Shown: positions 26,616 through 36,836 of the stretch, in pieces | How the letters are laid out: each line of letters begins with the position of its first letter | Position numbering within the stretch: position 1 is the stretch's first letter | Assembly: GCA_016000195.1 (NCBI GenBank) | Contig: JAECRO010000015.1 | Span: forward strand, 1-55,022 | DNA length: 55,022 nucleotides | Reading direction: 5' to 3' | From: Burkholderiales bacterium | GTDB taxonomy: Bacteria; Pseudomonadota; Gammaproteobacteria; Burkholderiales; Burkholderiaceae_C | Translations under genes and position numbers: made by a program | Notes under the pieces: generated by a model | Database searches by the model: none | What the model saw: only the letters and a program-made list of their open reading frames with translations | Told to the model about the DNA's origin: nothing

Positions 26616-29600
26616 ATGAACGCACCTACTACCCTCCAAGAATTGAATGTTTTCGCCGGCGGCGCAAAACAACCCGAAGCACGCATCCGCGAGATTCCCT
26701 ACAACTACACCTCGTTTTCCGACCGGGAAGTGGTGATTCGCCTGCTCGGCAACCGCGCCTGGGACCTGCTCAACCTGCTGCGCGGCGAACGCCACACCGG
26801 CCGCTCGGCGCGCATGCTCTACGAAGTGCTGGGCGACATCTGGGTGGTGCAGCGCAATCCTTACCTGCAGGACGACCTGCTCGACAACCCGAAGCGCCGC
26901 AAGCTGCTGGTTGAAGCCCTGCAGCACCGGCTGGCAGAGATTGAAAAGCGCCGCACGCCCGCTGTGGACAGCGAGCGCGATGCCATCGTGGGCGAATTGC
27001 TGCAAGGCGCGCAGGCGGCCATAGTGCGCTTCGCCGCCTCGTTCGAGGAAGTCGCCGCCTTGCGCCAGCAGACCGAACGCAAGCTGCACAAGCTCACGCG
27101 CAAGGACAACATCAAGTTCGACGGCCTGTCGCGCGTCTCGCATGTGACCGACGCGACCGACTGGCGCGTCGAATACCCGTTCGTGGTGCTGACACCCGAT
27201 ACCGAGGTCGAAATGGCCGGCCTGGTCAAGGCCTGCATCGAGCTGGGGCTGACGATTGTCCCGCGCGGCGGCGGCACCGGCTACACCGGCGGCGCGATTC
27301 CGCTGACCTGGAAGTCGGCGGTGATCAACACCGAAAAGCTGGAAAGCATGACCGAGGTCGAGATGGTTTCGCTGCCCGGCCTGAGCCAGCCGGTGGCCAC
27401 CGTCTGGACCGAAGCGGGCGTGGTCACGCAGCGCGTGGCCGATGCGGCGGAGCGCGGCGGCTTTGTGTTTGCGGTCGATCCGACCTCGGCCGAAGCGTCG
27501 TGCATAGGCGGCAACATCGCCATGAACGCGGGCGGCAAGAAGGCCGTGCTGTGGGGCACGGCGCTGGACAACCTGGCCTCGTGGCGCATGGTCACGCCCG
27601 ACGCGCAGTGGCTCGAAGTCACGCGCGTGGGCCACAACCTGGGCAAGATCCACGACGCCGAGATGGCGAGCTTTGACCTGAACTATTTCGAGGCCGACGG
27701 CAAGACGCCGGTCCGCACCGAGCGGCTCGACATTCCCGGCAAGACCTTCCGCAAGGAAGGCCTGGGCAAGGACGTGACCGACAAGTTCCTGAGCGGCCTG
27801 CCGGGCATCCAGAAGGAAGGCTGCGACGGCCTGATCACCAGCGCGCGCTGGATTGTTCACCGCATGCCGGCGCACACCCGCACCGTCTGCATGGAGTTTT
27901 TCGGCAACGCCAGGGACGCGGTGCCGAGCATCGTCGAGATCAAGGATTTCATGTTCGCCGAGCAAAAGCGCGGCGGCGCCATCCTGGCCGGGCTGGAGCA
28001 TCTGGACGACCGCTACCTGCGCGCCGTCGGTTACGCCACCAAGTCCAAGCGCGGCGGCGACGGCAAGGGCGGCGCGACGGGCGTGCCGAAAATGGTCCTG
28101 ATCGGCGACATCGCCGGTGACGACGCCGATGTCGTGGCCCGCGCCACCAGTGAAGTCGTGCGTATCGCCAATTCGCGCAGCGGCGAGGGCTTTGTCGCCA
28201 TCAGCCCCGAGGCGCGCAAGAAATTCTGGCTGGACCGCAAGAAAACGGCGGCCATTTCGCGCCACACCAACGCCTTCAAGATCAACGAGGACGTGGTGAT
28301 TCCGCTGCCGCGCATGGCCGAATACACCGACGGCATCGAGCAAATCAACATCGAGCTGAGCCTGCGCAACAAGATCAAGCTGTGCGATGAACTGGACGCA
28401 TTTTTCCGCCAGGGCAATCTGCCGCTGGGCAAGGCCGAGGATGCCAGCGAGATTCCTTCGGCTGAATTGATGGAAGACCGGGTAGGGCAGGCGATAGCGC
28501 TGGTTGCCGACGTGCGCAAGCTGTGGTCCGGCTGGCTGCAGGGCGTGGCCACGCTGTTCCCGCAATTGCAGGACCACACGCTGCGCGCGAGCTGGAAAAC
28601 CCAGATTCGCGCGCCGCTGCAGGCGATTTTCAGCGGCGGCGCGTTCAAGCCGATCCTGGAGGAATGCAGCGCGATTCACAAGCGCGTGCTCAAGGGCCGG
28701 GTCTGGGCCGCGCTGCACATGCACGCGGGCGACGGCAACGTCCACACCAACCTGCCGGTCAACAGCGACGACTACGAGATGCTGCAGGCCGCGCACGGGG
28801 CCGTGGCGCGCATCATGGTGCTGGCGCGCTCGCTCGATGGCGTGATTTCGGGCGAGCACGGCATCGGCATCACCAAGCTCGAATTTCTGACCGACGCAGA
28901 GCTGCAGCCCTTCACCGACTACAAGGCGCGGGTCGATCCTGAAGGCCGTTTCAACAAAGGCAAACTGCTACGGAATCAGGAGCATCTTGCGCATGCTGGA
29001 CGTGCGCTAACGGCCGATTTGACCAATGCCTACACGCCCAGCTTCGGGCTGATGGGACACGAGTCGCTGATCATGCAGCAAAGCGACATCGGCGCGATTG
29101 CCGACAGCGTCAAGGACTGCCTGCGCTGCGGCAAATGCAAGCCGGTGTGCGCCACGCACGTGCCGCGCGCCAATTTGCTGTACAGCCCGCGCAACAAGAT
29201 TCTGGCGACCTCGCTGCTGGTCGAGGCCTTTTTGTATGAAGAACAGACCCGGCGCGGCATCAGCCTGAAGCACTGGGAAGAGTTCGAGGACGTGGCCGAC
29301 CACTGCACGGTCTGCCACAAGTGCCTGAATCCGTGCCCGGTCGATATCGACTTCGGCGAGGTGTCGATGAACATGCGCAACCTGCTGCGCAAGATGGGCC
29401 AGAAATCGTTCCGTCCCGGCAATGCGGCGGCGATGTTCTTTTTGAACGCGACCAGCCCGCAAACCATCAAGGTGATGCGCACGGCGATGGTTGATGTCGG
29501 CTTCAAGGCCCAGCGCCTGGCCAACGACGTGCTGCGCAGCGTGACCAAAAAGCAGACGGCGCTGCCGCCCGCCACCGTGGGCAAGGCGCCGGTCAAGGAA

Positions 29601-30533
29601 CAGATCATCCACTTCATCAACAAGAAGATGCCCGGCGGCCTGCCCAAGAAAACCGCGCGCGCCTTGCTGGACATCGAGGACAAGGACTACGTCCCGATCA
29701 TCCGCAACCCGAAAGCCACCACGGCCGAAACCGAAGCGGTGTTTTATTTTCCGGGCTGCGGCTCCGAGCGGCTGTTCAGCCAGGTTGGCCTGGCGACGCA
29801 GGCGATGCTCTGGCACGCCGGCGTGCAGACCGTGCTGCCGCCGGGCTACCTGTGCTGCGGCTATCCGCAGCGCGGCAGCGGCGACTTTGACAAGGCCGAG
29901 AAGATGATCACCGACAACCGGGTGCTGTTCCACCGGGTCGCCAACACGCTCAATTACCTCGACATCAAGACCGTGGTGGTGAGCTGCGGCACCTGCTACG
30001 ACCAGCTGCAGGGCTACCAGTTCGACAAGATTTTCCCCGGCAGCCGCATCATCGACATCCACGAATACCTGCTCGAAAAAGGCATCACGCTGCCCGCGAA
30101 CCAGCCGGGATTTTTGTACCATGAGCCCTGCCACAACCCGATGAAGCTGGGCGACTCCATGAAAACCGTCAAGGCGCTGGTGGGCGAGAACGTGGTGAAA
30201 AGCGAGCGCTGCTGCGGCGAGTCGGGCACGCTGGGTGTGACCCGGCCCGACATTTCGACGCAGATACGCTTTCGCAAGGAAGAGGAAATCCGCAAGGGCG
30301 AAGCCGAACTGCGTGCGTCCGGGGCCGTTTCCGAAACCGGCAATGTGAAGATTCTGACCAGTTGCCCAAGCTGCCTGCAGGGCCTGACCCGCTACGGCAA
30401 CGACCTGCAAAACGGCCTGCTGGAGGCCGACTACATCGTCGTTGAAATGGCGAACCAGATTCTGGGCAATACATGGTTGCCCGACTACGTGGCGCTGGCC
30501 AACCAGGGCGGCATTGAACGGGTGCTGGTCTAG
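26616..30533 (+). CDS. Giant DUF3683 FAD-linked oxidoreductase with Fe-S and CCG domains
   Basis: A 1305-aa fusion. DUF3683 covers about residues 1-180. A PCMH-type FAD-binding domain begins near 186 ([35 protein letters not shown]). The FAD-linked oxidase C domain contains [19 protein letters not shown] and [13 protein letters not shown], as in D-lactate/glycolate dehydrogenases. Two 4Fe-4S motifs start at C835 ([11 protein letters not shown]) and C897 ([11 protein letters not shown]). Two cysteine-rich CCG domains follow ([10 protein letters not shown] near 1047; a second with EPCHNPMK and CCGESG). The combination resembles GlcD, GlcF and Dld joined in one chain, likely oxidising a 2-hydroxy acid and passing electrons to quinone. 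The ATG at 26616 fits the conserved [11 protein letters not shown] start. Confidence 0.9.
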   Translation: MNAPTTLQELNVFAGGAKQPEARIREIPYNYTSFSDREVVIRLLGNRAWDLLNLLRGERHTGRSARMLYEVLGDIWVVQRNPYLQDDLLDNPKRRKLLVEALQHRLAEIEKRRTPAVDSERDAIVGELLQGAQAAIVRFAASFEEVAALRQQTERKLHKLTRKDNIKFDGLSRVSHVTDATDWRVEYPFVVLTPDTEVEMAGLVKACIELGLTIVPRGGGTGYTGGAIPLTWKSAVINTEKLESMTEVEMVSLPGLSQPVATVWTEAGVVTQRVADAAERGGFVFAVDPTSAEASCIGGNIAMNAGGKKAVLWGTALDNLASWRMVTPDAQWLEVTRVGHNLGKIHDAEMASFDLNYFEADGKTPVRTERLDIPGKTFRKEGLGKDVTDKFLSGLPGIQKEGCDGLITSARWIVHRMPAHTRTVCMEFFGNARDAVPSIVEIKDFMFAEQKRGGAILAGLEHLDDRYLRAVGYATKSKRGGDGKGGATGVPKMVLIGDIAGDDADVVARATSEVVRIANSRSGEGFVAISPEARKKFWLDRKKTAAISRHTNAFKINEDVVIPLPRMAEYTDGIEQINIELSLRNKIKLCDELDAFFRQGNLPLGKAEDASEIPSAELMEDRVGQAIALVADVRKLWSGWLQGVATLFPQLQDHTLRASWKTQIRAPLQAIFSGGAFKPILEECSAIHKRVLKGRVWAALHMHAGDGNVHTNLPVNSDDYEMLQAAHGAVARIMVLARSLDGVISGEHGIGITKLEFLTDAELQPFTDYKARVDPEGRFNKGKLLRNQEHLAHAGRALTADLTNAYTPSFGLMGHESLIMQQSDIGAIADSVKDCLRCGKCKPVCATHVPRANLLYSPRNKILATSLLVEAFLYEEQTRRGISLKHWEEFEDVADHCTVCHKCLNPCPVDIDFGEVSMNMRNLLRKMGQKSFRPGNAAAMFFLNATSPQTIKVMRTAMVDVGFKAQRLANDVLRSVTKKQTALPPATVGKAPVKEQIIHFINKKMPGGLPKKTARALLDIEDKDYVPIIRNPKATTAETEAVFYFPGCGSERLFSQVGLATQAMLWHAGVQTVLPPGYLCCGYPQRGSGDFDKAEKMITDNRVLFHRVANTLNYLDIKTVVVSCGTCYDQLQGYQFDKIFPGSRIIDIHEYLLEKGITLPANQPGFLYHEPCHNPMKLGDSMKTVKALVGENVVKSERCCGESGTLGVTRPDISTQIRFRKEEEIRKGEAELRASGAVSETGNVKILTSCPSCLQGLTRYGNDLQNGLLEADYIVVEMANQILGNTWLPDYVALANQGGIERVLV

Positions 30534-30535
30534 CC

Positions 30536-30964
30536 ATGAACGAACACGCTTGCCCGCTGTGCGAAGCCGATGGCGGCCTGCTGGTGTTTCGCAATCACGA
30601 CTTGCGCATCATCCAGGCAGACGAAGCCGGTTTCCCGGCGTTTTACCGCGTGGTCTGGAACCGGCATGTGGCCGAGTTTTCCGACCTTTCGGCGACTGAG
30701 CGGCAGATTTGCATGCATGCCGTCGCGCGCGTCGAGCAGGTGCTGCGCAGCGAACTGCAGCCCGCCAAGATCAACCTGGCCGCGCTGGGCAACATGGTGC
30801 CGCACCTGCACTGGCATGTGATTGCGCGCTTCGACTGGGACAGCCACTTTCCGGCGCCGGTCTGGGGTGCGCCGCAGCGCCCGGTGGATGAGGGCCGGAT
30901 GGCTGTTGTCGCGTCGCGGTGCGGCGAGATCAATCGGCTGATTGCCGAAAAAATGGCGCTTTAA
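30536..30964 (+). CDS. HIT family protein
   Basis: A 142-aa histidine-triad nucleotide-binding protein. The triad is in VPHLHWHVIARF near residue 92. An N-terminal CPLC pair could bind zinc. This branch (Fhit/HINT-like hydrolases of dinucleotides or AMP conjugates) has no settled substrate. It starts 2 nt after the giant oxidoreductase, so the two are co-transcribed. Confidence 0.88.
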   Translation: MNEHACPLCEADGGLLVFRNHDLRIIQADEAGFPAFYRVVWNRHVAEFSDLSATERQICMHAVARVEQVLRSELQPAKINLAALGNMVPHLHWHVIARFDWDSHFPAPVWGAPQRPVDEGRMAVVASRCGEINRLIAEKMAL

Positions 30965-31006
30965 ATAAAGCGCTGCAACCTATTTTTAAAAAAGCGAGGC
31001 ATCCTC

Positions 31007-31420
31007 ATGGCAGGTCTTCAAGCCGGCTCTCCAACCCCCACGGCGCTGACGGTTCACAGCCAGTCGCGCCTTCTCGAAATTGCCTTTTCAGACGGCGCGC
31101 AATTCAGGATTCCGTTTGAATTGATGCGCGTCTATTCACCTTCGGCCGAAGTGCAGGGCCACGGACCGGGGCAGGAAATCCTGCAGACCGGCAAGCGCGA
31201 GGTCAACATCGTCGAACTGGAGCCGATTGGCAATTACGCGGTCAAGCCGGTGTTTTCCGATGGCCACGAGAGCGGCCTGTTCACCTGGGACTATCTCTAC
31301 CATCTGGGCGCCGACCAAAGCCAGCTCTGGGACGACTACCACCGCCGGCTGCAGGCAGCCGGCGTCGAGCGTGACGCGCCCATGGTGGCCGCAGGCGGAC
31401 ATGCCTGCAGCAGCCACTGA
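31007..31420 (+). CDS. DUF971 protein
   Basis: A 137-aa protein with the DUF971 fold, related to the N-terminal domain of gamma-butyrobetaine hydroxylase. Typical features are [40 protein letters not shown] and [13 protein letters not shown]. The family role is unsettled, though links with Fe-S carriers have been suggested. A Cys/His tail is present (GGHACSSH). It is often found upstream of ubiE in Burkholderiales, as here. Confidence 0.87.
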   Translation: MAGLQAGSPTPTALTVHSQSRLLEIAFSDGAQFRIPFELMRVYSPSAEVQGHGPGQEILQTGKREVNIVELEPIGNYAVKPVFSDGHESGLFTWDYLYHLGADQSQLWDDYHRRLQAAGVERDAPMVAAGGHACSSH

Positions 31421-31521
31421 CAGCCCGACACCCCTATCTTCCCGTTCATTCCCCGGCAATGCCCTGGCCTGATGCAGGGTTGCTCCCGTCTTTGGGCGCT
31501 TTGCCCTCTAGCATTCACTTT

Positions 31522-32253
31522 ATGACTACTACCCATTTTGGTTTTGAATCGGTTGACGAGCAGGACAAGGCGCGTCGCGTGCGCAGCGTGTTCGATTCCG
31601 TCGCGCCCAAGTACGACGTGATGAACGACCTGATGTCGATGGGCCTGCACCGGGCCTGGAAGGCCTACACCGTACTGGTCGCCAACGTCAGGGAGGGCCA
31701 GCAGGTGCTGGACATTGCGGGCGGCACGGGCGACCTGGCGCTGGCGTTCGCGCCCAAGGTCGGCGCCACCGGCCGCGTGGTGCATACCGACATCAACGAA
31801 GCCATGCTCAGGGAAGGGCGCAACCGCCTGCTGGACGCGGGCGTGTGCCTGCCGACGCTGGTCTGCGATGCCGAAAAACTGCCTTTTGCCGATGCCAGTT
31901 TTGATGTCGTCACGGTGGCTTTCGGCCTGCGCAACATGACGCACAAGGACGTGGCCCTGCGCGAGATGAACCGGGTGCTCAAGCCCGGCGGCAAGCTGCT
32001 GGTGCTGGAGTTTTCCAGGGTCGCCAGGCCGCTTGAAAAACTTTATGACTGGTATTCGTTCAAAGTATTGCCAAAAATCGGCAAGCTGGTGGCCAATGAC
32101 GATGCCAGCTACCAGTACCTGGCTGAGTCGATTCGCATGCATCCGAGCCAGGAAGAACTCAAAACCCTTATGCGAAATACTGGCTTTGGTCATGTGGATT
32201 ACCACAACATGACCGGCGGCGTGGTGGCATTGCATGTTGGAATCAAGTGCTGA
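31522..32253 (+). CDS. ubiE: Ubiquinone/menaquinone C-methyltransferase UbiE
   Basis: A 243-aa SAM methyltransferase for ubiquinone synthesis. [20 protein letters not shown] at 31522 is the conserved N-terminus; the longer in-frame reading is not supported. Family motifs are [36 protein letters not shown] and [20 protein letters not shown]. It begins a ubi cluster with ubiJ and ubiB 1.1-1.9 kb downstream. Confidence 0.96.
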   Translation: MTTTHFGFESVDEQDKARRVRSVFDSVAPKYDVMNDLMSMGLHRAWKAYTVLVANVREGQQVLDIAGGTGDLALAFAPKVGATGRVVHTDINEAMLREGRNRLLDAGVCLPTLVCDAEKLPFADASFDVVTVAFGLRNMTHKDVALREMNRVLKPGGKLLVLEFSRVARPLEKLYDWYSFKVLPKIGKLVANDDASYQYLAESIRMHPSQEELKTLMRNTGFGHVDYHNMTGGVVALHVGIKC

Positions 32254-32313
32254 CAGGTTCGCGGCTGCATGCGGTGATCCGGCGGTAACTATTTTGTTTA
32301 AGGAGACGATATT

Positions 32314-33303
32314 ATGAAAATCTGGCAGGTCATTCTTTCCGCGGTGTTTGCCGTAACCCTTACCTTGTCGGGCACGGCTGCCGATGCCAAGCGCCTGGGT
32401 GGCGGCGGTTCCTTTGGCAAGCAGTCGTCCAACGTGACGCAGCGTCAGGCGCCGGCCAACAATGCGACCAATTCCCCCACCGCGCCAGCGGCAGGCGCCG
32501 CTGCGGCAGCACCGAAAAAGCCTTGGGGCGCCATGCTGGGTGGCCTGGCCGCTGGCCTGGGTCTGGCCTGGCTGGCTTCATCGCTGGGCCTGGGCGGGGC
32601 TTTCAGCCAGATCATCATGTTTGCCCTGCTGGCGCTGGTGGTCATGGTGGTGATCGGTTTCGTCATGCGCAAGCTCAAGGGCGGAGGTGCCAGCGCGCCG
32701 GGCGCGACGCGGTCGCAGCCACCTTTTGCCTTCCAGGGCGCGGGCAATGCATCGGAGGCCACGACGCCCCGAAACTACAGCCCCGCCAATGTGGGCAACG
32801 ACGCTTCAGCGCGTCCGTGGGAGCGCGCTGCAACGGCTTTTGACAGCTCCGCTGCCGCACCGGCAGCTGGCGGGTCCATGATCGGTTCCGGTCTGGCCGG
32901 TTCGCAATCCTGGGGCGTGCCCGCAGGCTTTGATGCTGACGGCTTCCTCAAGGCTTGCAAGGCCAATTTCGTGACCTTGCAGGATGCCTGGGACCGTTCG
33001 GACATCCAGAACCTGCGCTCCATGATGACCGACGACATGCTGGAGCAGATCAAGACGCAGCTGGCAGACCGTGAAACCCATACCGGCGGCGTGGCCAACA
33101 AGACTGAAGTCGTCATGCTCAACGCCCAGTTGCTGGGCATTGAGGAAATGAGCGATGTCTACATGGCCAGCGTCGAGTTCTCCGGCATGATCAAGGAAGA
33201 CGCTTCCGCCGGCGCCAGTCCGTTCCGCGAAGTCTGGAACATGACCAAGCCCCGAAGCGGCGGCAGCGGATGGCTGGTCGCAGGTGTCCAGGCGCTGCAA
33301 TAA
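32314..33303 (+). CDS. Tim44-like domain membrane protein
   Basis: A 329-aa protein with an N-terminal signal or anchor (about 1-25, ending ADAKRLGGG), a Ser/Ala/Pro-rich linker, a double hydrophobic segment near 70-115 and a C-terminal Tim44-like domain (about 205-329; GFDADGFLKACKANFVTLQD, LRSMMTDDMLEQIK). In mitochondria Tim44 tethers the import motor; bacterial homologues are poorly understood. A strong AAGGAG lies before the ATG. Its place inside a ubi cluster is common in related bacteria and may hint at membrane or quinone function. Confidence 0.85.
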   Translation: MKIWQVILSAVFAVTLTLSGTAADAKRLGGGGSFGKQSSNVTQRQAPANNATNSPTAPAAGAAAAAPKKPWGAMLGGLAAGLGLAWLASSLGLGGAFSQIIMFALLALVVMVVIGFVMRKLKGGGASAPGATRSQPPFAFQGAGNASEATTPRNYSPANVGNDASARPWERAATAFDSSAAAPAAGGSMIGSGLAGSQSWGVPAGFDADGFLKACKANFVTLQDAWDRSDIQNLRSMMTDDMLEQIKTQLADRETHTGGVANKTEVVMLNAQLLGIEEMSDVYMASVEFSGMIKEDASAGASPFREVWNMTKPRSGGSGWLVAGVQALQ

Positions 33304-33393
33304 CGCTGGCTCCGGGAAAATCAATCAACGGCTAAAGGCCAAGTCAAGAGCATTGGGCTCCAGCGGCCTTTTATCCTGCAAAATCGGGGACGT

Positions 33394-34134
33394 ATGAATA
33401 ACACGTCCCCTTTTTCTTTTCTGGAGTCCTTCGCCACCCGTATTCAGCCTCCCGCCTGGGTGGTCGATGAAGGGCAGCAGCGGCTGGTACTGTTTCTCAA
33501 CCATGTCCTGCTGCAGGAAAAGCAGGCCCAGGAACGCCTTTTACGCCAAAAAGGCCGTGTTGTGCATTTGCGATGGGGATTGTTTGCTATTGATTTAACA
33601 GTAACTCCGGCCGGTCTTGCAGACCGCGCCCCCGCATCGTCCAAGCCTGATCTGGTGTTGTCCGTGGCCGCCGAATCGCCCCTGGCTGCGGTGCAGGCGG
33701 TGCTGTCAGGCAAGGCGCCGCCGGTCAAGATCGAGGGCGATGTGCAACTGGCCGCCGACATGGGCTGGCTGGCAGAAAACCTGCGCTGGGATGCCGAAGA
33801 AGATTTGTCCCGCCTGATCGGGGATGCGCCAGCCCATGCGCTGGCCGATGCCGGCAGGCGGCTGATGTCCGGCCTGAAACAGTTTCTGGCCAGGGGGCCG
33901 CTGTCGCCAGCCTCATCAGTGCAGACGGCCGCGCCGTCGCCAGAGCACACGAAAGCGCCCGTCGCGCCGGGCGCTCCGGCTTCGCAAGCCATTCCGGTAC
34001 GAGATGCCGTCGCTGCAGTTCCTGCCGAGCCCGGCGTGGAGGGGATTCCCGCCAAGACAATGCCTTCCGGGGAAATCGAGGCCGGTGATGTGACAGGCGT
34101 GGGAGCCCCCATCCCGCCCAAGGCTTCTGCATGA
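33394..34134 (+). CDS. ubiJ: Ubiquinone biosynthesis accessory factor UbiJ
   Basis: A 246-aa SCP2-like lipid-binding protein that partners UbiK and supports the soluble Ubi complex. The N-terminal domain has [16 protein letters not shown] and [20 protein letters not shown], and [17 protein letters not shown] is a family feature. The C-terminal 70 residues are a Pro/Ala-rich disordered tail. The last four bases overlap ubiB. Residues 65-70 are encoded by a degenerate 17-bp palindrome. Confidence 0.88.
   Translation: MNNTSPFSFLESFATRIQPPAWVVDEGQQRLVLFLNHVLLQEKQAQERLLRQKGRVVHLRWGLFAIDLTVTPAGLADRAPASSKPDLVLSVAAESPLAAVQAVLSGKAPPVKIEGDVQLAADMGWLAENLRWDAEEDLSRLIGDAPAHALADAGRRLMSGLKQFLARGPLSPASSVQTAAPSPEHTKAPVAPGAPASQAIPVRDAVAAVPAEPGVEGIPAKTMPSGEIEAGDVTGVGAPIPPKASA
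33586..33602. repeat. Dispersed 17-bp palindrome, degenerate copy 6 (in ubiJ)
   Basis: GCTATTGATTTAACAGT keeps the left arm but has two changes in the right. It is read GCT ATT GAT TTA ACA GTA (A-I-D-L-T-V). Confidence 0.4.
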
Positions 34135-35684
34135 GCCGGGTTTTCAGGGGTATTTTCATTGCCTGGACCGTACTGCGGTTTGGTCTGGATGAGCTGGTGC
34201 TGTCCAGCTTTGAGAAACCATGGGTTCGCCTGCTGACGCGCATCGTGTCGGTCGGGCGCAACCTGAAAGCTCCCCGGGGCGAACGTTTTCGGCTGGCACT
34301 CGAACAGCTGGGTCCGATTTTTGTCAAGTTCGGCCAGGTCCTGTCCACCCGCCGCGACCTGCTGCCGCCCGATATTGCCGATGAACTGGCGCGCCTGCAG
34401 GACCGGGTGCCGCCGTTTCCGTCTGCGCTGGCGGTGGCGATCATTGAAAAGTCCTTCGGCAAGCCGCTGGACCGCATCTTTGAAAGCTTTGAGCAAACGC
34501 CTGTGGCCAGCGCTTCCATTGCCCAGGTTCACTTTGCCACCCTGCCCGGTGGCCGCGAGGTCGCCGTCAAGGTGCTGCGGCCCAATATGGTCGCGGCTTT
34601 CAGGAAAGATCTGGCGCTGATGCGCATGATGGCGGGATGGGTCGAGCGCGCGTCAAGCGATGGCAAGCGCCTGAAGCCGCGCGAGGTGGTCGCCGAGTTC
34701 GATAAATACTTTCATGACGAGCTCGATTTGCTGCGCGAGGCGTCCAATGCGGCACAGCTTCGCCGCAACATGAAAAGCCTTGACCTGGTGATGATTCCGG
34801 AAATGTACTGGGAATACTGCATGCCCGATGTGATGGTGATGCAGCGCATGCACGGGGTGCCCATTGGCCAGACCCAGCGCCTGCGCGATGCTGGCGTGGA
34901 CATGAAGAAACTGTCGCGCGATGGTGTCACCATCTTCTTTACCCAGGTGTTCCGCGACGGCTTTTTTCATGCCGACATGCATCCGGGAAACCTCCAGGTC
35001 AGCCTGGCGCCGGAAACTTTCGGGCGTTATATTCTGCTCGATTTCGGGATCGTGGGAACGCTGACCGAGGTGGACAAGGAATACCTGGCGCAGAATTTCA
35101 GCGCATTTTTCCAGCGCGACTACAAGCGCGTGGCCGAACTGCATATTGAATCCGGCTGGGTTCCACCGGCGACCCGCGTCGATGAGCTGGAGTCGGCGAT
35201 TCGCGCCTGCTGCGAGCCGATGTTCGACCGCCCGCTCAAGGAACTGTCGCTCGGCATGGCGCTGATGCGGCTGTTCCAGACCTCGCGCCGCTTTCAGGTG
35301 GAAATCCAGCCGCAACTGGTGTTGCTGCAAAAAACACTGCTCAATATCGAAGGCCTGGGGCGCGAGCTAGACCCCGATCTGGACCTCTGGAGCACGGCCA
35401 AGCCTTTCCTGGAGCGGTGGATGCTGGAGCAGGTTGGCCCTGAAAAACTGCTGGCCCAACTGAAGGCGGAAGCGCCGTCCTATGCTAAATTGCTGCCCAT
35501 GCTGCCGCGCCTTCTGGCCCAGTACCTGAAGGCCGGCCCGCCGGCAAGCCCTGGCCACCTGGGTGAATTGCTGGCGGAACAAAAGCGCACCAACAAACTG
35601 CTGCAAAGCCTGATCTATGGCGGCCTGGGGTTTGTTCTGGGGCTGATTTTCATGCAGATCGTTCTGCGCATCCGGCTGTTTTGA
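34131..35684 (+). CDS. ubiB: Ubiquinone biosynthesis kinase-like protein UbiB
   Basis: A 517-aa atypical kinase/ATPase of the ABC1/ADCK family needed for ubiquinone synthesis. The KxGQ motif occurs as [18 protein letters not shown], the Ala-rich loop as [14 protein letters not shown], and [10 protein letters not shown] supplies the conserved Lys. [11 protein letters not shown] and [10 protein letters not shown] complete the active site. Two C-terminal membrane helices (about 480-515) anchor it. The length is normal, and it is coupled to ubiJ by a 4-nt overlap. Confidence 0.96.
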   Translation: MSRVFRGIFIAWTVLRFGLDELVLSSFEKPWVRLLTRIVSVGRNLKAPRGERFRLALEQLGPIFVKFGQVLSTRRDLLPPDIADELARLQDRVPPFPSALAVAIIEKSFGKPLDRIFESFEQTPVASASIAQVHFATLPGGREVAVKVLRPNMVAAFRKDLALMRMMAGWVERASSDGKRLKPREVVAEFDKYFHDELDLLREASNAAQLRRNMKSLDLVMIPEMYWEYCMPDVMVMQRMHGVPIGQTQRLRDAGVDMKKLSRDGVTIFFTQVFRDGFFHADMHPGNLQVSLAPETFGRYILLDFGIVGTLTEVDKEYLAQNFSAFFQRDYKRVAELHIESGWVPPATRVDELESAIRACCEPMFDRPLKELSLGMALMRLFQTSRRFQVEIQPQLVLLQKTLLNIEGLGRELDPDLDLWSTAKPFLERWMLEQVGPEKLLAQLKAEAPSYAKLLPMLPRLLAQYLKAGPPASPGHLGELLAEQKRTNKLLQSLIYGGLGFVLGLIFMQIVLRIRLF

Positions 35685-35813
35685 GGCTTGCCATGCCGGA
35701 GTTCACGCGCGCCAGCGCTGCCGGTCCTTCCGCAGGGGACGCCCTATAATTGGGAGTTTTGCGCCGCTTGTCCTTTGCAGGCGGCAAACTCCCGGAAAAC
35801 GAGCTCAAGCACC

Positions 35814-36170
35814 ATGCCCATCTATGCTTACAAATGCGAGTCCTGCGGATTTACCAAGGACGTCCTGCAAAAAATGTCGGATACGCCTTTGTCGGTATGC
35901 CCGCAATGCGGTGTATCCAGCTTCAAGAAACAACTGACGGCTGCCGGTTTTCAGCTCAAGGGCTCTGGCTGGTATGTGACGGATTTTCGCGGCGGCAACA
36001 ATGGCGCAACCGCTTCAAAACCAGCCGGGACCCCATCCGCCGCCTCAGGCGATTCGGGCAGTAAATCCGCCGATGCCCCGGCCCCGGCCAGCGCTGCGCC
36101 AGCGGCTGCTCCCGCTGTGCCATCGGGCAGCAAGAGCACCAGCGGCGACGCTTCCACGAAATCCTCATGA
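35814..36170 (+). CDS. FmdB-family zinc ribbon protein
   Basis: A 118-aa protein beginning MPIYAYKCESCGFTKDVLQK, with a four-Cys zinc ribbon (CESC and CPQC). The second half is a low-complexity Ala/Pro/Ser/Gly tail. The ATG at 35814 is the family start. The function is unknown; it may be a regulatory zinc protein. It overlaps the DUF502 gene by 4 nt, an arrangement seen upstream of aspS in related genomes. Confidence 0.88.
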   Translation: MPIYAYKCESCGFTKDVLQKMSDTPLSVCPQCGVSSFKKQLTAAGFQLKGSGWYVTDFRGGNNGATASKPAGTPSAASGDSGSKSADAPAPASAAPAAAPAVPSGSKSTSGDASTKSS

Positions 36171-36799
36171 TGAGTTCGATTCGCCGGTGGTTGCTGGCCG
36201 GACTTCTGGTGCTGGTGCCTCTGGCCATCACGCTGGCGGTGCTGAACTGGATTGTTACAACGCTTGACCAGACACTCCTGATCCTGCCGGGAGCGTGGCA
36301 TCCCGACAGGCTTTTGGGTTTTCATCTGCCGGGTTTCGGCGTGCTGCTGACCCTGGGGATCGTGCTGCTGATGGGCGCACTTGCGAGCAACTTCCTTGGC
36401 AAAAAGCTGTTGATGCTCGGCAATGCCCTGCTGCGCCGCATTCCGATTGTCCGGTCCATCTATTCGAGCGTGAAGCAGGTTTCCGACACGCTGTTTTCTG
36501 AAAACGGCAACGCCTTTCGCAAGGCCTTGCTGGTGCAGTGGCCGCGCGAGGGCGTCTGGACCATCGGCTTCCTGACCGGCTTGCCCGGCGGCGACGTGGT
36601 GAACCATTTGCCGACGGACTACCTCAGCGTCTATGTCCCGACAACGCCCAATCCCACGGGCGGTTACTTCGTCATGCTCAAGAAAACCGAATGCATCGAG
36701 TTGAAGATGAGTGTCGATGAGGCGCTGACCTACGTGATCTCCATGGGCGTGGTGGTTCCTGCCGCGCGTCCCGCCACACCGCTGAATCCCCCCCTGTAA
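36167..36799 (+). CDS. DUF502 integral membrane protein
   Basis: A 210-aa protein with two N-terminal membrane helices (about 8-30 and 58-80). A conserved soluble part has [40 protein letters not shown] and MGVVVPAA. The function is unknown. It lies 37 nt before aspS and is probably co-transcribed with it. Confidence 0.88.
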   Translation: MMSSIRRWLLAGLLVLVPLAITLAVLNWIVTTLDQTLLILPGAWHPDRLLGFHLPGFGVLLTLGIVLLMGALASNFLGKKLLMLGNALLRRIPIVRSIYSSVKQVSDTLFSENGNAFRKALLVQWPREGVWTIGFLTGLPGGDVVNHLPTDYLSVYVPTTPNPTGGYFVMLKKTECIELKMSVDEALTYVISMGVVVPAARPATPLNPPL

Positions 36800-36836
36800 A
36801 CGGCGCAGCAGCGCTGACAATTTCCGAGTATTTTTT

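Noticed and set aside
26520..28859. A 779-codon open reading on the minus strand
   Set aside because: It is fully antisense to the DUF3683 oxidoreductase, which has clear domains; the antisense reading is His/Gln/Arg-rich shadow sequence typical of GC-rich genes.
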